Source: Molossus alvarezi (taxonomy: Eukaryota; Chordata; Mammalia; Chiroptera; Molossidae). Taken from it: a stretch of DNA of 64,000 nucleotides. The notes under the pieces are model-generated. The model ran no database searches. It was not told the DNA's origin and worked only from the letters and a program-made list of their open reading frames with translations. Shown here piece by piece: positions 1 to 10,700 of this stretch (position 1 is the stretch's first letter; each line of letters opens with the position of its first letter). A program made the position numbers and the translations under genes. Location: positions 40,736,488 to 40,800,487 of the forward strand of contig CM073897.1 in NCBI GenBank assembly GCA_037176705.1, written 5' to 3'.

Positions 1-1029
1 ATATTTCTTGTCTACTAGTCACTTCTTCTTCATTGAAATGAGTGATTCTGAGCAGGGGGGATCGTGTTCCCCACAAGGGACATTACTCATTTATAGGGAG
101 ACATTTGTATGGAGACATTTTTTATTGTCACAGCTGGGGGATTGCTATCTAGTGGGTAGAGGCTAGGGGTGCTGCAGAGCCTCCTACAGTGCACAGGAAG
201 CCCCCTAACAATGAATGGTCCAAAATGTCAGTAGTGCCCAGGGAAAAACCCCAGTATACATGAGAATAAGAGATGTCATATTAGCTAAAGTTCTTCTAGT
301 TGCTAGTAGTAAAAAAAATACCTACTTTAATTTATAAAATAATTTATGAGATGGGTATTGAAAGAGCTTGGGTCATTAACAGAGGAGTCAAACAACTGAA
401 GACTGCGTGTTGCTCGGGGGTCCCTGTAACAGGATTCCCTGGAGTTTCCTCTCTGAGACACTGCAGTAAATATGCCTCACTCAGCTTCTAGAGCATTGGG
501 TCTCTCTCTCTAGGAGAAAAAGTCAGATGAACTCCATTTTGGTCAGGTCTCCGAAAGCTCTGGTGCAGCGTGACCCACCCATTTGTACTGGAGACCATTT
601 CCAGAAAAGGCAGCCTCCCCACGACAGGTCTACCACCACCCTGTGTTCACTTCCTTCCGATGTGACACAGTAAGCAATGTCACTTGAGGCTGTGGAGAAA
701 ATCTCACATGAGGTCAAGGTGAGAGATCATATGAATCTTCTTTGGCTTGCCAATGTCAAAATTAAGTATGTAACTTATTTTTTTAAAACCCTTGATGTTG
801 TTTAAACTAGGTGATTACTTAAAGCTTGAATGCAGGTGTCGCCTCACTAGATCTTTAGATCTAAAGCCATAATTTAGCTGATTATAAGCATAAATCTACT
901 TAGCTCAGCTCTTCAGGAAGTTGGGTCTTTGCTCATTTCCTCACCTTGTCTGCACCGTTGTCAATGCAATTCCTCATTCCAGTGCCATGAGGCACTAACA
1001 TTTTAATTCAGGTTTCTATTTGGCAAATA
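1..1029. other. No gene or repeat recognised
   Basis: I see no recognisable gene, transposon end or long simple repeat here. The short open frames near 300-490 and 523-717 have no recognisable domain and look like chance. Confidence 0.5.
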
Positions 1030-1170
1030 TTTATAAAATATCCAGTATGTCCTAATCACTTAATATTAAATTCTTCTATTATTTCACAGCAACCCACCAT
1101 TGTGGAGAGTAAGATTCCGATAGATGAAGTAATTTGCCTAATTTCACATAGTGAGTAGAGGAGACAAGAC
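1030..1170 (-). repeat. MIR SINE relic
   Basis: The stretch reads like the reverse complement of a MIR core: a polymorphic 'tccagtatgtcctaatcac' start, then a gatgaagtaatttgcc and cacatagtgag segment. These match the family's 'gaggttaagtaacttgcc...cacacagctagtaag' line. It is heavily decayed and has no ends. Confidence 0.45.
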
Positions 1171-2252
1171 TCTTAAGCAGTATACTGGTTATTCTACCTC
1201 CTTCCCCAACCAATTTTCAGTCCTACCTTGTTCTGTGACCTGAAGATAGGCCTTCCTGACATCTCCAAGGGATCTTTGCTCTCTGGTCTCTGCTAGGGTT
1301 TGGCTGAGGAGCCAGGCTGGTAAAGGAAGAGAGAGGTTAAAGTATTTATCTCCCCTTCCTCCCTGACTCTGAGAACTGGTTTTTGGCCATAGCTTGATTC
1401 TCTGTGACTGCAGCTGTTGGCAGGTGCAACCCTCTCATGACTCTGACTCTCAGAGTTCCCAGGCACCCTCTCTCCGCTCCTTGACTTCTTAGACATAGTC
1501 ATAGAAAAATATCCTTAATGTTGCTGATCTTCCCTGGACACCTCAACGTTCTTTACTCTTCTATTTAACCTTGACTCTTTCTATGACTCTTCATTCAGTT
1601 CTCCTGATGTAAGCCCTTCAGAGTAGAATTCTAGATGCTATATTCTAGAGTTTTTTCCCGTGTATTCTAGCCACTCCAAAGCTAAGGGGGTAAGCTATTT
1701 TCCTGCATGGACCACCTCTCTTTGGGACTACAAATGACAGCCCTACCCAAGTATTTCATTTAAAGATAGGCTAGGAAATACAATTTACTGTTAATAGGTG
1801 CCTGGATTATCATTTCTCAAATTTTATTTGATATCTTTTAGAAATATTAGTGGTCCCTAAGTGACTTAAATTTATATGTATCTCTATAAAATCCAAATTG
1901 TATTTATCTTGGCTACTAGGAAGCTTGCAGCAAAACTGAATAATCAACTATAATAATTTTATTTGTTTAATTTTAGAGCATTTTTATTAGTTTCTTTACT
2001 ATTTTTATTATCATTTTAGCATGTACTGTATATATTTAATATATGGCATGTGCTTTTTGAGGAAAGATGGTATTTATGATAGAAAACCAATTTCATATGG
2101 GAGAAGAAATTCTGGAATTAGACTTGAGATTTTGTTCAACACAAAATTGTGGAGCCTCTTTAAAGTTAAGTTCTCTCATCTGTCAAATGGAATTCATGTT
2201 TGCTTTACCCAACTTTGTATAATATCATTTAAATTTGAAATATATTCATAAG
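1171..2252. other. No gene or repeat recognised
   Basis: Unique-looking DNA. 1250-1620 is pyrimidine-rich (repeated ctctgactct, ccttcctccc) but not a simple repeat. 1800-2010 is AT-rich. No element ends or coding motifs seen. Confidence 0.45.
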
Positions 2253-2261
2253 TGTATTTTT

Positions 2262-2470
2262 TAAATATTTTTTCCCTTTATTGATCTTAGAGAGAGAGAA
2301 AGGGAGAGGGAGAGAGAGATAAAAACAGAGAATATCGATTGGTAGTCTCCTGCATGCCCCCCACTGGGGATGCGGCCCACAGACTGGGAATGTGTCCTGA
2401 CTGGGAATCAAATTAGTGACCTCCTGGTGCATGGGTCGATGCTCAACCACTGAACCACACTGGCCAGACC
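2262..2470 (-). mobile_element. Ves SINE, type A
   Basis: Read on the minus strand this is a tRNA-derived SINE. The head (gccagtgtggttcagtggttgag) comes at the high-coordinate end. It is followed by an A/B-box region, 'catgcaggag', a GA/CT-rich stretch and the tail aagatcaataaa. Flanks carry matching 'tgtatttttt' (2253 and 2472), a likely target duplication. Amplified in trans by L1; no protein encoded. Confidence 0.85.
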
Positions 2471-2979
2471 ATGTATTTTTTTTTAATAATAACTTTTATT
2501 ACATTTTGAATGACGCCAGTGAGGGTGACATTGATAATATCCTTACTTTTAAGTAGGTAGTGGACAAAATATGTTTTGGGAGATAGAAGTTGAATTCTTT
2601 CAACAGTTCTTATAGGATTGAAAGCTGACTAAGGGAAGCAGGTAGAAGAGGGTACCCAGAAATACCCACTGGGGCAACACTAAAATGGAAGTAGAATATT
2701 ATGGCACTAGAATAGTATAGTATATGTACTATAGTATAGTATTGTATAGTGAAGTATATTGTAGGTACTTCATAAATGTGTAGTGAATTAATAAATGACT
2801 AAATGAATAATAGGTACTGAGAATTCTTCCAAAAGTAGTGGAAAGCCTTCTGTATTGATATCTGCTAGTTACTACCATCATATTCAATGATTTTCATGCA
2901 ACCAGAACTCAGAATTCAAGAGCATCAGTTAGCTGTGGAACTAAAGAGGCCTACCTGTGCTTTCTGGATGTCCAGGTTC

Positions 2980-3057
2980 GAAGGAAGGAAGGAAGGAAGG
3001 AAGGAAGGAAGGAAGGAAGGAAGGAAGGAAGGAAGGAAGGAAGGAAGGAAGGAAGGA
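2980..3057. repeat. (AAGG)n microsatellite
   Basis: About 19 uninterrupted AAGG units. On the plus strand they create a Gly-Arg-Lys-Glu open frame and on the minus strand a Leu-Pro-Ser-Phe frame; both are artefacts of the repeat. The two flanks share a short similar segment (2949-2980 and 3091-3120). Confidence 0.95.
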
Positions 3058-3244
3058 GAGGTAGAGGGTAGCAAAGAGGAGCTGGAGAAAGCCTACCTGT
3101 TAGCTTGGGATTCAAGTTCGGAATCTCTTTCATATTTATAAGTTGGAAAGAGCAATGGATACCTGGACAGGATATCAGAATCTAGAAAGAGACAAATATA
3201 TGTGTGTGAGTATGGGTATCTGTGTGCATATTTCTTATTGGCTT

Positions 3245-3405
3245 TTCTGCTTACTAGCCTGTGACTTTGGGAAGTCCTACACCTTCCTAAGTGATAGATT
3301 TGGTTTTTGTTTTGATGTCTAACCTGAAGATGGACATGATGATAACATGTATAGAGTTGCTGTGACGATTACACAGGAAAATGTATGCAATGTGCTTATT
3401 GATAT
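3245..3405 (+). repeat. MIR SINE relic
   Basis: Contains the MIR core line 'gcttactagcctgtgactttggg' followed by 'cctgaagatggacatgatgataacatg' and 'gttgctgtgacgatta', in the order expected for a plus-strand MIR. Both ends have decayed. Confidence 0.65.
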
Positions 3406-4084
3406 GGGGGGGAAAAGGCTACTATAGTTATGGTGGTTCTTAATAATGAGGATATAGTTCTAGGCCAGAGTTGCACACAACATAAGTTAACTTAATGCTA
3501 AGTCCCTAGAGTCGCCTCTGAGTGAGGGACTTCTAGTAAAAGAAATAAGGGTCAGGGTGTTTGTAATCAAACTGAGACAGCCACGATGCAGCTCGCGCGG
3601 GAACCTGCCCGAATGCTGACCAGTTAAGATGGAAAGTGATACGAGAACACCCCAGGTAACATCCTCGACTGGTGAAGAGCGGCGAGAAGCCTCTGGAACC
3701 CAAGCCAGCATAAGGAGTCTGCTGAGGTCGAAAGGAGTAACTCTTTACAGAGAAGAATGAGTTACCAGGATGGCAGGTTGCCTAAGGAAGTCATGTTTAA
3801 GGATCTGTAAGAAAGCAAGGTGACTATTTCTGTGGAGTCTATTGAGAAAAAGTAATTTAAAATATTTTTAAATATTACAATAAATGTGTCTATATTGTAG
3901 AATGTACTGCACATTTTTTAATAAATGTCTAAATAATGCCCCAAACTTAAGGTATTTTGCATTTGGAGTTTGCCTCTTTGGGGCTGTGGCCCCGGACCTT
4001 CAGCATAGATATCTCTGCCCCTGCAACATGGGAATAATTTTAAGGACATGTTCAAGGATATAGGTTCTCTTGACTTTGGAATTA
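3406..4084. other. Unrecognised stretch with a CpG-rich patch
   Basis: Roughly 3525-3735 has many more CpG dinucleotides than its surroundings (gctcgcgcggg, agcggcgagaag, atcctcgactgg), but it is too short for a convincing CpG island. No promoter, exon or element ends recognised. Confidence 0.4.
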
Positions 4085-4190
4085 AGTATATTTATAAAGT
4101 GGATGATCTTAAACACATCACTTACCCACTGTGAACCTACCTGTTAAATAGGAATGAGAATGTCCACCGTAATTATCGCGAGGATTAAAG
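4085..4190 (+). repeat. MIR SINE relic (weak)
   Basis: Order of segments (acacatcacttacccactgtgaacc, cctgttaaataggaatgag, gcgaggattaaag) matches the latter half of a plus-strand MIR with many substitutions. Confidence 0.4.
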
Positions 4191-6699
4191 ACTACAAATT
4201 TGGAAAACTCCATCTGTACCCGGTTTGCAGTAGGTGCCAAATTAATGACAGCTCCTTCCTCTTCCTACCACTTTTTTGTACATTGTTATAAGACCAACTG
4301 GAAACCAGTGAAAGTTCCCTTGTGTTTCTTTCTCAGCAACAAACCCTTGATTCAACTTTACTGTGCTCCACAGCTTGGTACGCGAGCCCTGGGTACAACA
4401 AAAAAAATTATGAAATGCAATCTGTCTCTTTAATAAAAGCAGGAAAATTACAAACATAAAATTTATTCATAAAATACAGAAATAATTAGTTCACTGCACT
4501 GTTCACAATATCCTGTTTCCAAAGAACCCTAAACCAGGGTATTCCACTGAAATGGGTGACATTTATTGATCTAATTTACAGCTTTTGGTTGTTTGCTAGA
4601 ACCATAGATTATCAAGACTAGACAATATTAGCTCAGGGAATCAGGATTCATCTAACAGGAATACAAATTCCATGTATTCTCCACACATTATAGTTAAGCC
4701 TACGATTTTTTTTTTTTTTGAAGTTCACATCAAGGTACTGCAGAAATGTACACACTGGCATTTATAAATGCATGCCATAAATAGATGGAGTAATACTACC
4801 TTGTTACTTTATAAAAAAAAAAAGTTCTAAATGCAGCTGGAAAGAGGTAAATTGAGGGTAGTTAAATGAATGTGCGGCTTCATCTAGTTAAAGAGCTCAT
4901 TAATCCCAGCGGTGTTATCCATTAAAAATATAAGAAGAGAGCATGCCGTGTGCTGAAAAGAATGAGACACACCTGGGTTCAGTCCCATTTCTGCCACGTA
5001 AATACAGTATTGCTGAAGTGCGCAGTGCGCAGTGCCTGGTTTAAGAAGACGGCAGAATTCTCCTCACCGTCCGGGGTTAAGACAGACGCCTGCGAGGTAC
5101 CAGGCATCATGCTCCCACAGGAATTCCTTCATAAATGCTGCTCTCCTTTCTTTTGAAATTTTAATGAAACGATGGATGATAGACCACGCGTAACATCGTT
5201 TTCCAACTTTTGAAAAGCCATATGATTTTTCTGTGTGTGTGTGTGTGTGTGTTTTCAGATAATAGCAGCTCATTACATAAAGAGGCCTGCTGGCAGAGGT
5301 TTATGTGTGTGTATGGGTACACACACACACGATTGTTTAGAGCTTGCTGAGCGATGAAGAGTGAGGATGAGGAAGATGAAAATGTTAATAATATTAAGAA
5401 TATTAATGAGAAATAGCGCTTCCAGAGGGGGAAGTGCTGTGGAGTTGACGCAGCAGGGGGATTGGCTCTGAGAGCCCTGTGATGAGGGTGCAGGCCGGTG
5501 GGAGGGGCCTGGGGCGTGGGAGGTGAGTGCAAATCCTGAGCCCTAGTCTGATTAAGGAGGCACTTGACAGCGCTGAGTCTCAGTTTAATCACCTGGGAAC
5601 TAGAGAGCCGCCCTGAGATTCCCACTTGCTGGTGCTATTATGTGAAGGAAAATATACTTTCATTAACTATCAAAGCCTCCTATTTTTAGCATATGAAAGA
5701 CTTTCTTAAACTGTTTCTCTGCTCCTTTTTGTTCATAGACTAGTGAAATGTCTCAATGCGGTCTTTCATGAAGGATCTGATATTACATACAAGTACCCAG
5801 TCCTCAATAAAGTCGTTGTCAAAGAAATTGTATTTGCTTGATTCCATTAGTATTTTATATAATGATCCTTATCAAAAATGTCGGAGTTCAGCCTTTTAAT
5901 ATCTTACCAGCCTATGAAGTATATTACACTATTCTCACCACCAGAAGTATTCAACGTCTGGAATTGAGGACAGTCTGCTGCCTAGTCACTCATCACCAGG
6001 GTCAGCTGACAAGAGTGATAAGACTCAGGAGAAAGGTCAGGGCGCGGTGAAACATGCCTCTCTCATTTCTTTCACTCTGGCTTCATTCTCTCCACTTTAT
6101 GCCTGTTTCTGGAGAGTAGAATAAAAAATGTGTTAATATGAGATGTTACAGACACATACTTTTTTTTTAAAAGAGAGGCTTTATCTAACAATTTCTCTTC
6201 ACTCTCAATAAAATGAATGTCATACAAAGATAAAGGTGTTGGTAAGAAATGTTTAAAAACATGACCTAAGACGGGAGCTTTCAGAAGACAGATGTGTAGG
6301 GGAAAGGGAAAAAGGGTAAACCTACTTAAGATTCTCATGAAGATGTCCTGGCTTTAAATGGAAGCCCACCCGAAGCTGAAGACTAGAGAAATCGAGGCAG
6401 GAACCTGGCCTCCTCGGCCAATATTTATCAGGATCTCACACGTACAGCCCCAGAAATGCCATTTGAATTGCAAATAAAATGTTCTCCCTAGTTTTGCTGA
6501 TTCCCTAAACTGCATCAGTGGCTTGAATTATCTGGCTTTTTATTTTCCATGTGGTCCATAGTCCAACCTCCTTTGAAAGACTAAAAAGGCAAGTCTTTTC
6601 CTAAGACAAAATGAAAAACGCTGAGGTTGTTGGTATAACAATAACTGCAGGACTGTTCATTTTAAAAAACGACAGAGCTCACAAGAAGCAGCATGAAGA
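4191..6699. other. Long stretch without recognised gene or element
   Basis: Contains poly-T/poly-A runs near 4711 and 4813, a TG microsatellite near 5231 and a TG/CA pair near 5305-5330. The 154-residue open frame on the minus strand (5161-5625) is low complexity (His-Thr and Ser runs from the TG repeat) and shows no domain. I see no splice-bounded conserved exon. Confidence 0.4.
5231..5252. repeat. (TG)n microsatellite
   Basis: About ten TG units. A second, smaller TG tract followed by a CA tract lies at 5305-5330 (gtgtgtgtatgggtacacacacac), giving a locally self-complementary segment. Confidence 0.85.
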
Positions 6700-6885
6700 A
6701 TTCTGGACGTTGGATTCATATAGATCTGGGTTTAAATCCTGTGTGACTTTCAGCAAGTTGTTTAACATAAGCTTTCTTTTACATAAAATAGAAATAAAAT
6801 TGTATCTATCTAATAGGTTGTTCTGATAATTAAATATGATAATATCTACACATTGCGTGGTACTAAACAGATGATAATTAGCATT
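6700..6885 (+). repeat. MIR SINE relic
   Basis: Plus-strand MIR order is visible: 'gatctgggtttaaatcctg', 'tgtgactttcagcaagttgtttaac', 'ttacataaaatagaaataa', 'ggttgttctgataattaaat', 'gcgtggtactaaacag'. Confidence 0.65.
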
Positions 6886-6919
6886 CTTTGCCTTATTTTT
6901 ACATTTTATGAAAATCTGA

Positions 6920-7000
6920 ATTACAGAAGAGGAAACTGAGACCTATACCTTGAGTTATAAACTGAACAAGTAGAATCGGGATGTGAATTCCAGATTTTTG
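6920..7000 (-). repeat. MIR SINE relic
   Basis: The segment 'agaggaaactgagacctata...aatcgggatgtgaattcc' is the reverse complement of the MIR core line ending in 'cctcagtttcctc'. Only this central part survives. Confidence 0.5.
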
Positions 7001-7479
7001 CTTCATCTCCTTCCCATTCTTTGTAAACCATGAAAAACCGACTCACTACAATGCAATTTCTCTACCCAGCTAAGAATCATCAATAATCATTTTTAGTGAT
7101 TTGTATATTAGAAGAGAAAATTTGATTGCAGTTCTTGGAAACTCAGTATATTCAAAAAGGTATTTAAACACAATAAAGCCTAGCCATAGTGTTATAACTA
7201 TGGGACCAAAAACTTTAATTTCAGTTGCACTGTTGAGAAGTTATTGAAATGACCAGCATTTGGCGACTGCTGAGAATGTGAGTGAACGGACAATGGACTT
7301 ACATCTGGATTTTCATTACATGTGGCACATTCTCGCAAGATGTTACTAGAGTTAATCACTTAATTTGGTTAAAAAATGAAAGATACTATTGATGTGGTGT
7401 AACTCTAAGAGTAATGATATTAGTAACTCTGCAGGGAAAATGCGGACCAGAGCCCTGATAAACAGTGGTGTGCCATGTG

Positions 7480-7848
7480 GCCTCATTCCTGGGACACGCA
7501 AGGCTACACTTCCCAGCATGATCTGCATGTAGCTGTGTGACATTTGGCAGATAGGATGTAGATCAAATCATTTCAAAAAACTTCCCGATCATGTCCTAAA
7601 AAATCCCATACATATCTTGATGCCTCTTTTTACTTTCTGTGATGACTCTGGGGGACATTATAAGATGGGAGCCCCCAGGGTGCTTGCCTCCCACTCAGAG
7701 AATTGCCAGAAAGGAGAGACTCTGAACCCCCAGCCGCTGAGCTGTGACTGAGGAAGAAGCGTTTGTTGGATCCAGCCGGTGAGATTTCAGAGGTGGTATG
7801 TTTCCTTAGCCTCTCCTTACCCATCCTGTCTAATACAGTTCTTTGAAT
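7480..7848 (+). mobile_element. MLT1-like LTR relic (ERVL-MaLR)
   Basis: The order 'acacttcccagcatgatctgcatgtag', 'cattataagatgggagcccccaggg', 'gtgagatttcagaggtggtatg', 'catcctgtctaatacagt' matches an MLT1-type solitary LTR with its customary 3' end (…gactaataca). No retroviral coding region adjoins it. This is an ancient mammalian LTR relic; the subfamily is not assigned. Confidence 0.5.
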
Positions 7849-7849
7849 T

Positions 7850-8060
7850 CAGCACAGACTTTGTACTAGACACTACACTGAGCACTACGTATATCTAATT
7901 TAATCTCAAAACAGAAATATAAAATAGGTATTAGTGTTATAGTCATTTTTCAGATAAGGAAAATGAAATCGAGAGCAGTTAAGTAATATGCCTATGATCA
8001 AAGAAGCTGGTCGGGGATTTGAATTCATATCTGTGTGTCACTAGAGCCTGCCAGCTTAAT
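7850..8060 (-). repeat. MIR SINE relic
   Basis: Minus-strand MIR: 'gtactagacactacactgagcac', 'atttttcagataaggaaaatgaaa', 'gcagttaagtaatatgcc', 'tcggggatttgaattc' follow in the expected reverse-complement order. Confidence 0.65.
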
Positions 8061-9579
8061 AAATATGTAGTCTTTCCATGCATTAGGCAAATAAGTCATT
8101 TGTTTATAAATAAGAAGATGTCTCAGTGGGCTAGTTTGCTGATCATGAGGGCCTAGGCTGAGAGGAGACGGAAGGAGGTAGGCGCAGCTGCTCAGGAGCG
8201 ACTCTAGGAAGTATTAAATGTGCAGGAGGCTGTTTTCAGAGAAATGCTGTGTTCAGTGATATGGCAGAAAATTTTCTATTTGATGCATTTCTGAAGCATG
8301 CATGGGATGGGGAGAATATTTCGAACTAAGTAGTCAGAGGAGGTAAGAATGGAATTTGTAAGATCATGCCCTGTCTTCCTTGATATTTTCAGTGACTATG
8401 AAAGTTTCTGTTTGTTGGTCAGGAATAACACATCACCTTCGCTCCTTTGTCATCACCGTGACTCTGTGCCCTGCCTGGTGAAACGTTTTCTGGACCAGGA
8501 TCATTAAGAAAATACAACACATAAATGATAGCTTTAAGATTTTGGAACTGTTTTTGTTTTTGTTTAGGCTGGGGTAAGGGCTTTTTATTGGTATGGATGT
8601 TAGAGGGTAGGTGCAACATAGAGTATGAATAATTCTTTTGTATTAAAAAAATGGTATATAATCCATATGTAAATATATATCATGCATATATACATATATA
8701 AAGTGTTACGTAGCTATATACACATGGAAACATATGTGCATACATAAATGTATGTTTGTGAGTCTTCATCAGTGTAGTAAGTGACATAATCTTAAAAATA
8801 GTTTATCTCTAATGTGAGAAAATAGTTTAAAAGGCTTTCAGGAACAGATGTGTCTTAAATCTACAAACGAAGATACATAGCTTCTAAGCGGCATCAATGG
8901 CATTGGGCGCTGTTTGAGTGAATAATTTTACTACTTTCACAATAAATAGTCCTTTGAGCACTTACTAATTATTACAGCTTGATACATTAGAACATGGTTT
9001 AAAAAACATTAACATTCAAATACATGGCTTATCTTCTTTTATAACACTAACCCTCAATTCCCATTGAATTTCGTTAGGAATACACAAACATATATTAAAT
9101 GCCTTCCATATGCCTGAGCATTCTGCCATTAGGGAAATTCAAAACTGAATTATATACAAATTTACAAGCTAGTGGGAAAAGGAACTATACCATCCCTTGG
9201 GGGTTTGATCTGCTTCTGTTTCCCCTCCTTCTGTTCAGTGGGGGAATGTTGGTTTCCCACCAAGGTGCCTTGTATCATGCATTCCAGCAGTTTACCATGG
9301 GGACCTCTCCATGTCCGGTTCCCAGCCGCTGAAGAATGGGGACTCAACTGTGTCTGGCTTTTAACACCTCTGAAAGAAGGTGCTAATTCACTTTCTTAAG
9401 GTTGCTAATTAGATGTGAAATACTCTGTGTTTTTATTATAAGGGAGAGCTGGCTCACTGCATATGTCAAGAAATAATTTAAGCAGTATTTCTGTATAGTC
9501 ACTGGTGTTGCATCTTTTGTCTTCCTGTTCTGAAATGCAGTTTGAAGAAGGTGTCAGTGCATGTGACTTCCTTGTGTGT
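8061..9579. other. No gene or repeat recognised
   Basis: AT-rich between 8640 and 8780 (alternating ata/tat runs). I see no element ends or exon. Two overlapping frames at 9099-9399 have no recognisable domain. Confidence 0.4.
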
Positions 9580-9723
9580 CAGGGTTAGGCTCTGAGCTGG
9601 AGAGACCAGTGGATTTCAGGGTAAGGCTCTGAGTTGAAGAGACCAGTGGATTTCAGGGTTAGGTTCTGAGTTAAGAAGACCAGTGGATTTCAGGTTTCAG
9701 TTCTTAGGGAGACCAGTGGATTT
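9580..9723. repeat. 37-bp minisatellite, four units
   Basis: Tandem units at 9580-9616, 9617-9653, 9654-9690 (37 bp each) and 9691-9723 (33 bp, shortened in the middle). Each begins 'cagggt' or 'caggtt' and ends 'gaccagtggattt'. Adjacent units differ by only a few substitutions, while the last has lost 4 bp and diverged more. No coding frame is preserved. Confidence 0.93.
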
Positions 9724-9957
9724 GGGCTCATAACTTTCCCATTCTGGACAGAGTGCAGATGACTTATGCCTGCTCTCTCTTCTGGGGTTAATTCACAAGC
9801 AAACTGCAGTATTAAATTGTGAATTTTATAGAAAGCAATAAACTACAACTATTAGCATTCTTAATATAATTTATTATTTATTTGCTCCCAGAAATATTTA
9901 AATCTTGTCGCAGTTTTTTCTGAACTGTTTAAAATTATCTAGCAGAAGTGAATTCCA

Positions 9958-10184
9958 CCTGGCCGTTGTTGCTCAGTGGTTGAGTGTCCACCCATGCATC
10001 AAGAGGTCGCTGGTTCAATTCCCACTTAGGGCACATGCCCAGGTTGTGGGCCTGATCCCCAGTGGGGTACCTGCAGGATGCGGCCAATCGATGTTCTCTC
10101 TCATTGATGTTTCTTTCTCTCTCTCTCTCCCTCCCTCCCCCCCTTCCTCTCTCTAAAATCAATAAAGAAAAAATAATTAAAAGG
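9958..10184 (+). mobile_element. Ves SINE, type A
   Basis: Head 'cctggccgttgttgctcagtggttgag', B box 'ggttcaattcc', body 'ccaggttgtgggcctgatcc', CT-rich stretch and tail 'aaaatcaataaagaaaa'. A short possible target duplication 'agtgaat' lies at 9947 and 10185. Several substitutions indicate moderate age. Confidence 0.88.
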
Positions 10185-10430
10185 AGTGAATCTCATAATG
10201 AAAGATTTACTTTGGCTTATAGGTAAAATGAGGAGCAGCTTAAATTGTAAATGTGCTATGTTACAGAACATCATAACTAACATCTCCCTGACTTTAAATG
10301 TTTGAAGTATCTTTTATCTCATAAAATTTAATACTAAATAATGTTTTAAATATTACATATACAATAGATTAGTTGTTTTCTAATTTATACTTCTGTCACT
10401 TAATGATCCTTTGAAAATGCATTTATTGGG

Positions 10431-10600
10431 GCCCTGGTGAGGTAGGTGCTCAGTTGGTTAGAGTGTTGTCCTGATATGCTTGGTTGAGGGTTCGATCCCT
10501 GGTCAGGGCACATACAAGAATCAACCAATGAATGCGTAAATAAGTGGAACAACAAATCAAGGTTTCTCTCTCAAATCAATAAAAACAACTAAAAAAATAA
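10431..10600 (+). mobile_element. Ves-related SINE, short variant (type C)
   Basis: tRNA-like head with 'gctcagttggttagag' and B box 'ggttcgatccc'. It then jumps to 'caagaatcaaccaatgaatg', 'aacaacaaatcaaggtttctctc' and 'aaatcaataaaaac'. This lacks the 'cccaggttgtgggcctgatcc' middle of type A. It shares 5' flanking sequence (10400-10430) with the copy at 14436. Possible imperfect duplication: 'aaaatgcatttattgg' upstream and 'aaaatgtcagttattgg' downstream. Confidence 0.75.
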
Positions 10601-10700
10601 AATGTCAGTTATTGGTTTCTTTAACATTCTGGTTTTAATACATTTCCAGACAAACATTTGTATGCAGAATCATACAGTATGCGGTGTGCTCTCCACTAAG

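Noticed and set aside
2887..3141. Gly-Arg-Lys-Glu repeat protein
   Set aside because: Direct translation of the AAGG microsatellite.
5161..5625. 154-codon minus-strand frame
   Set aside because: His-Thr and Ser runs come from the TG microsatellite and purine-rich DNA; no domain.
9580..9723. CRISPR-like array
   Set aside because: Repeats are head-to-tail with no unique spacers, and the genome is mammalian; it is a minisatellite.
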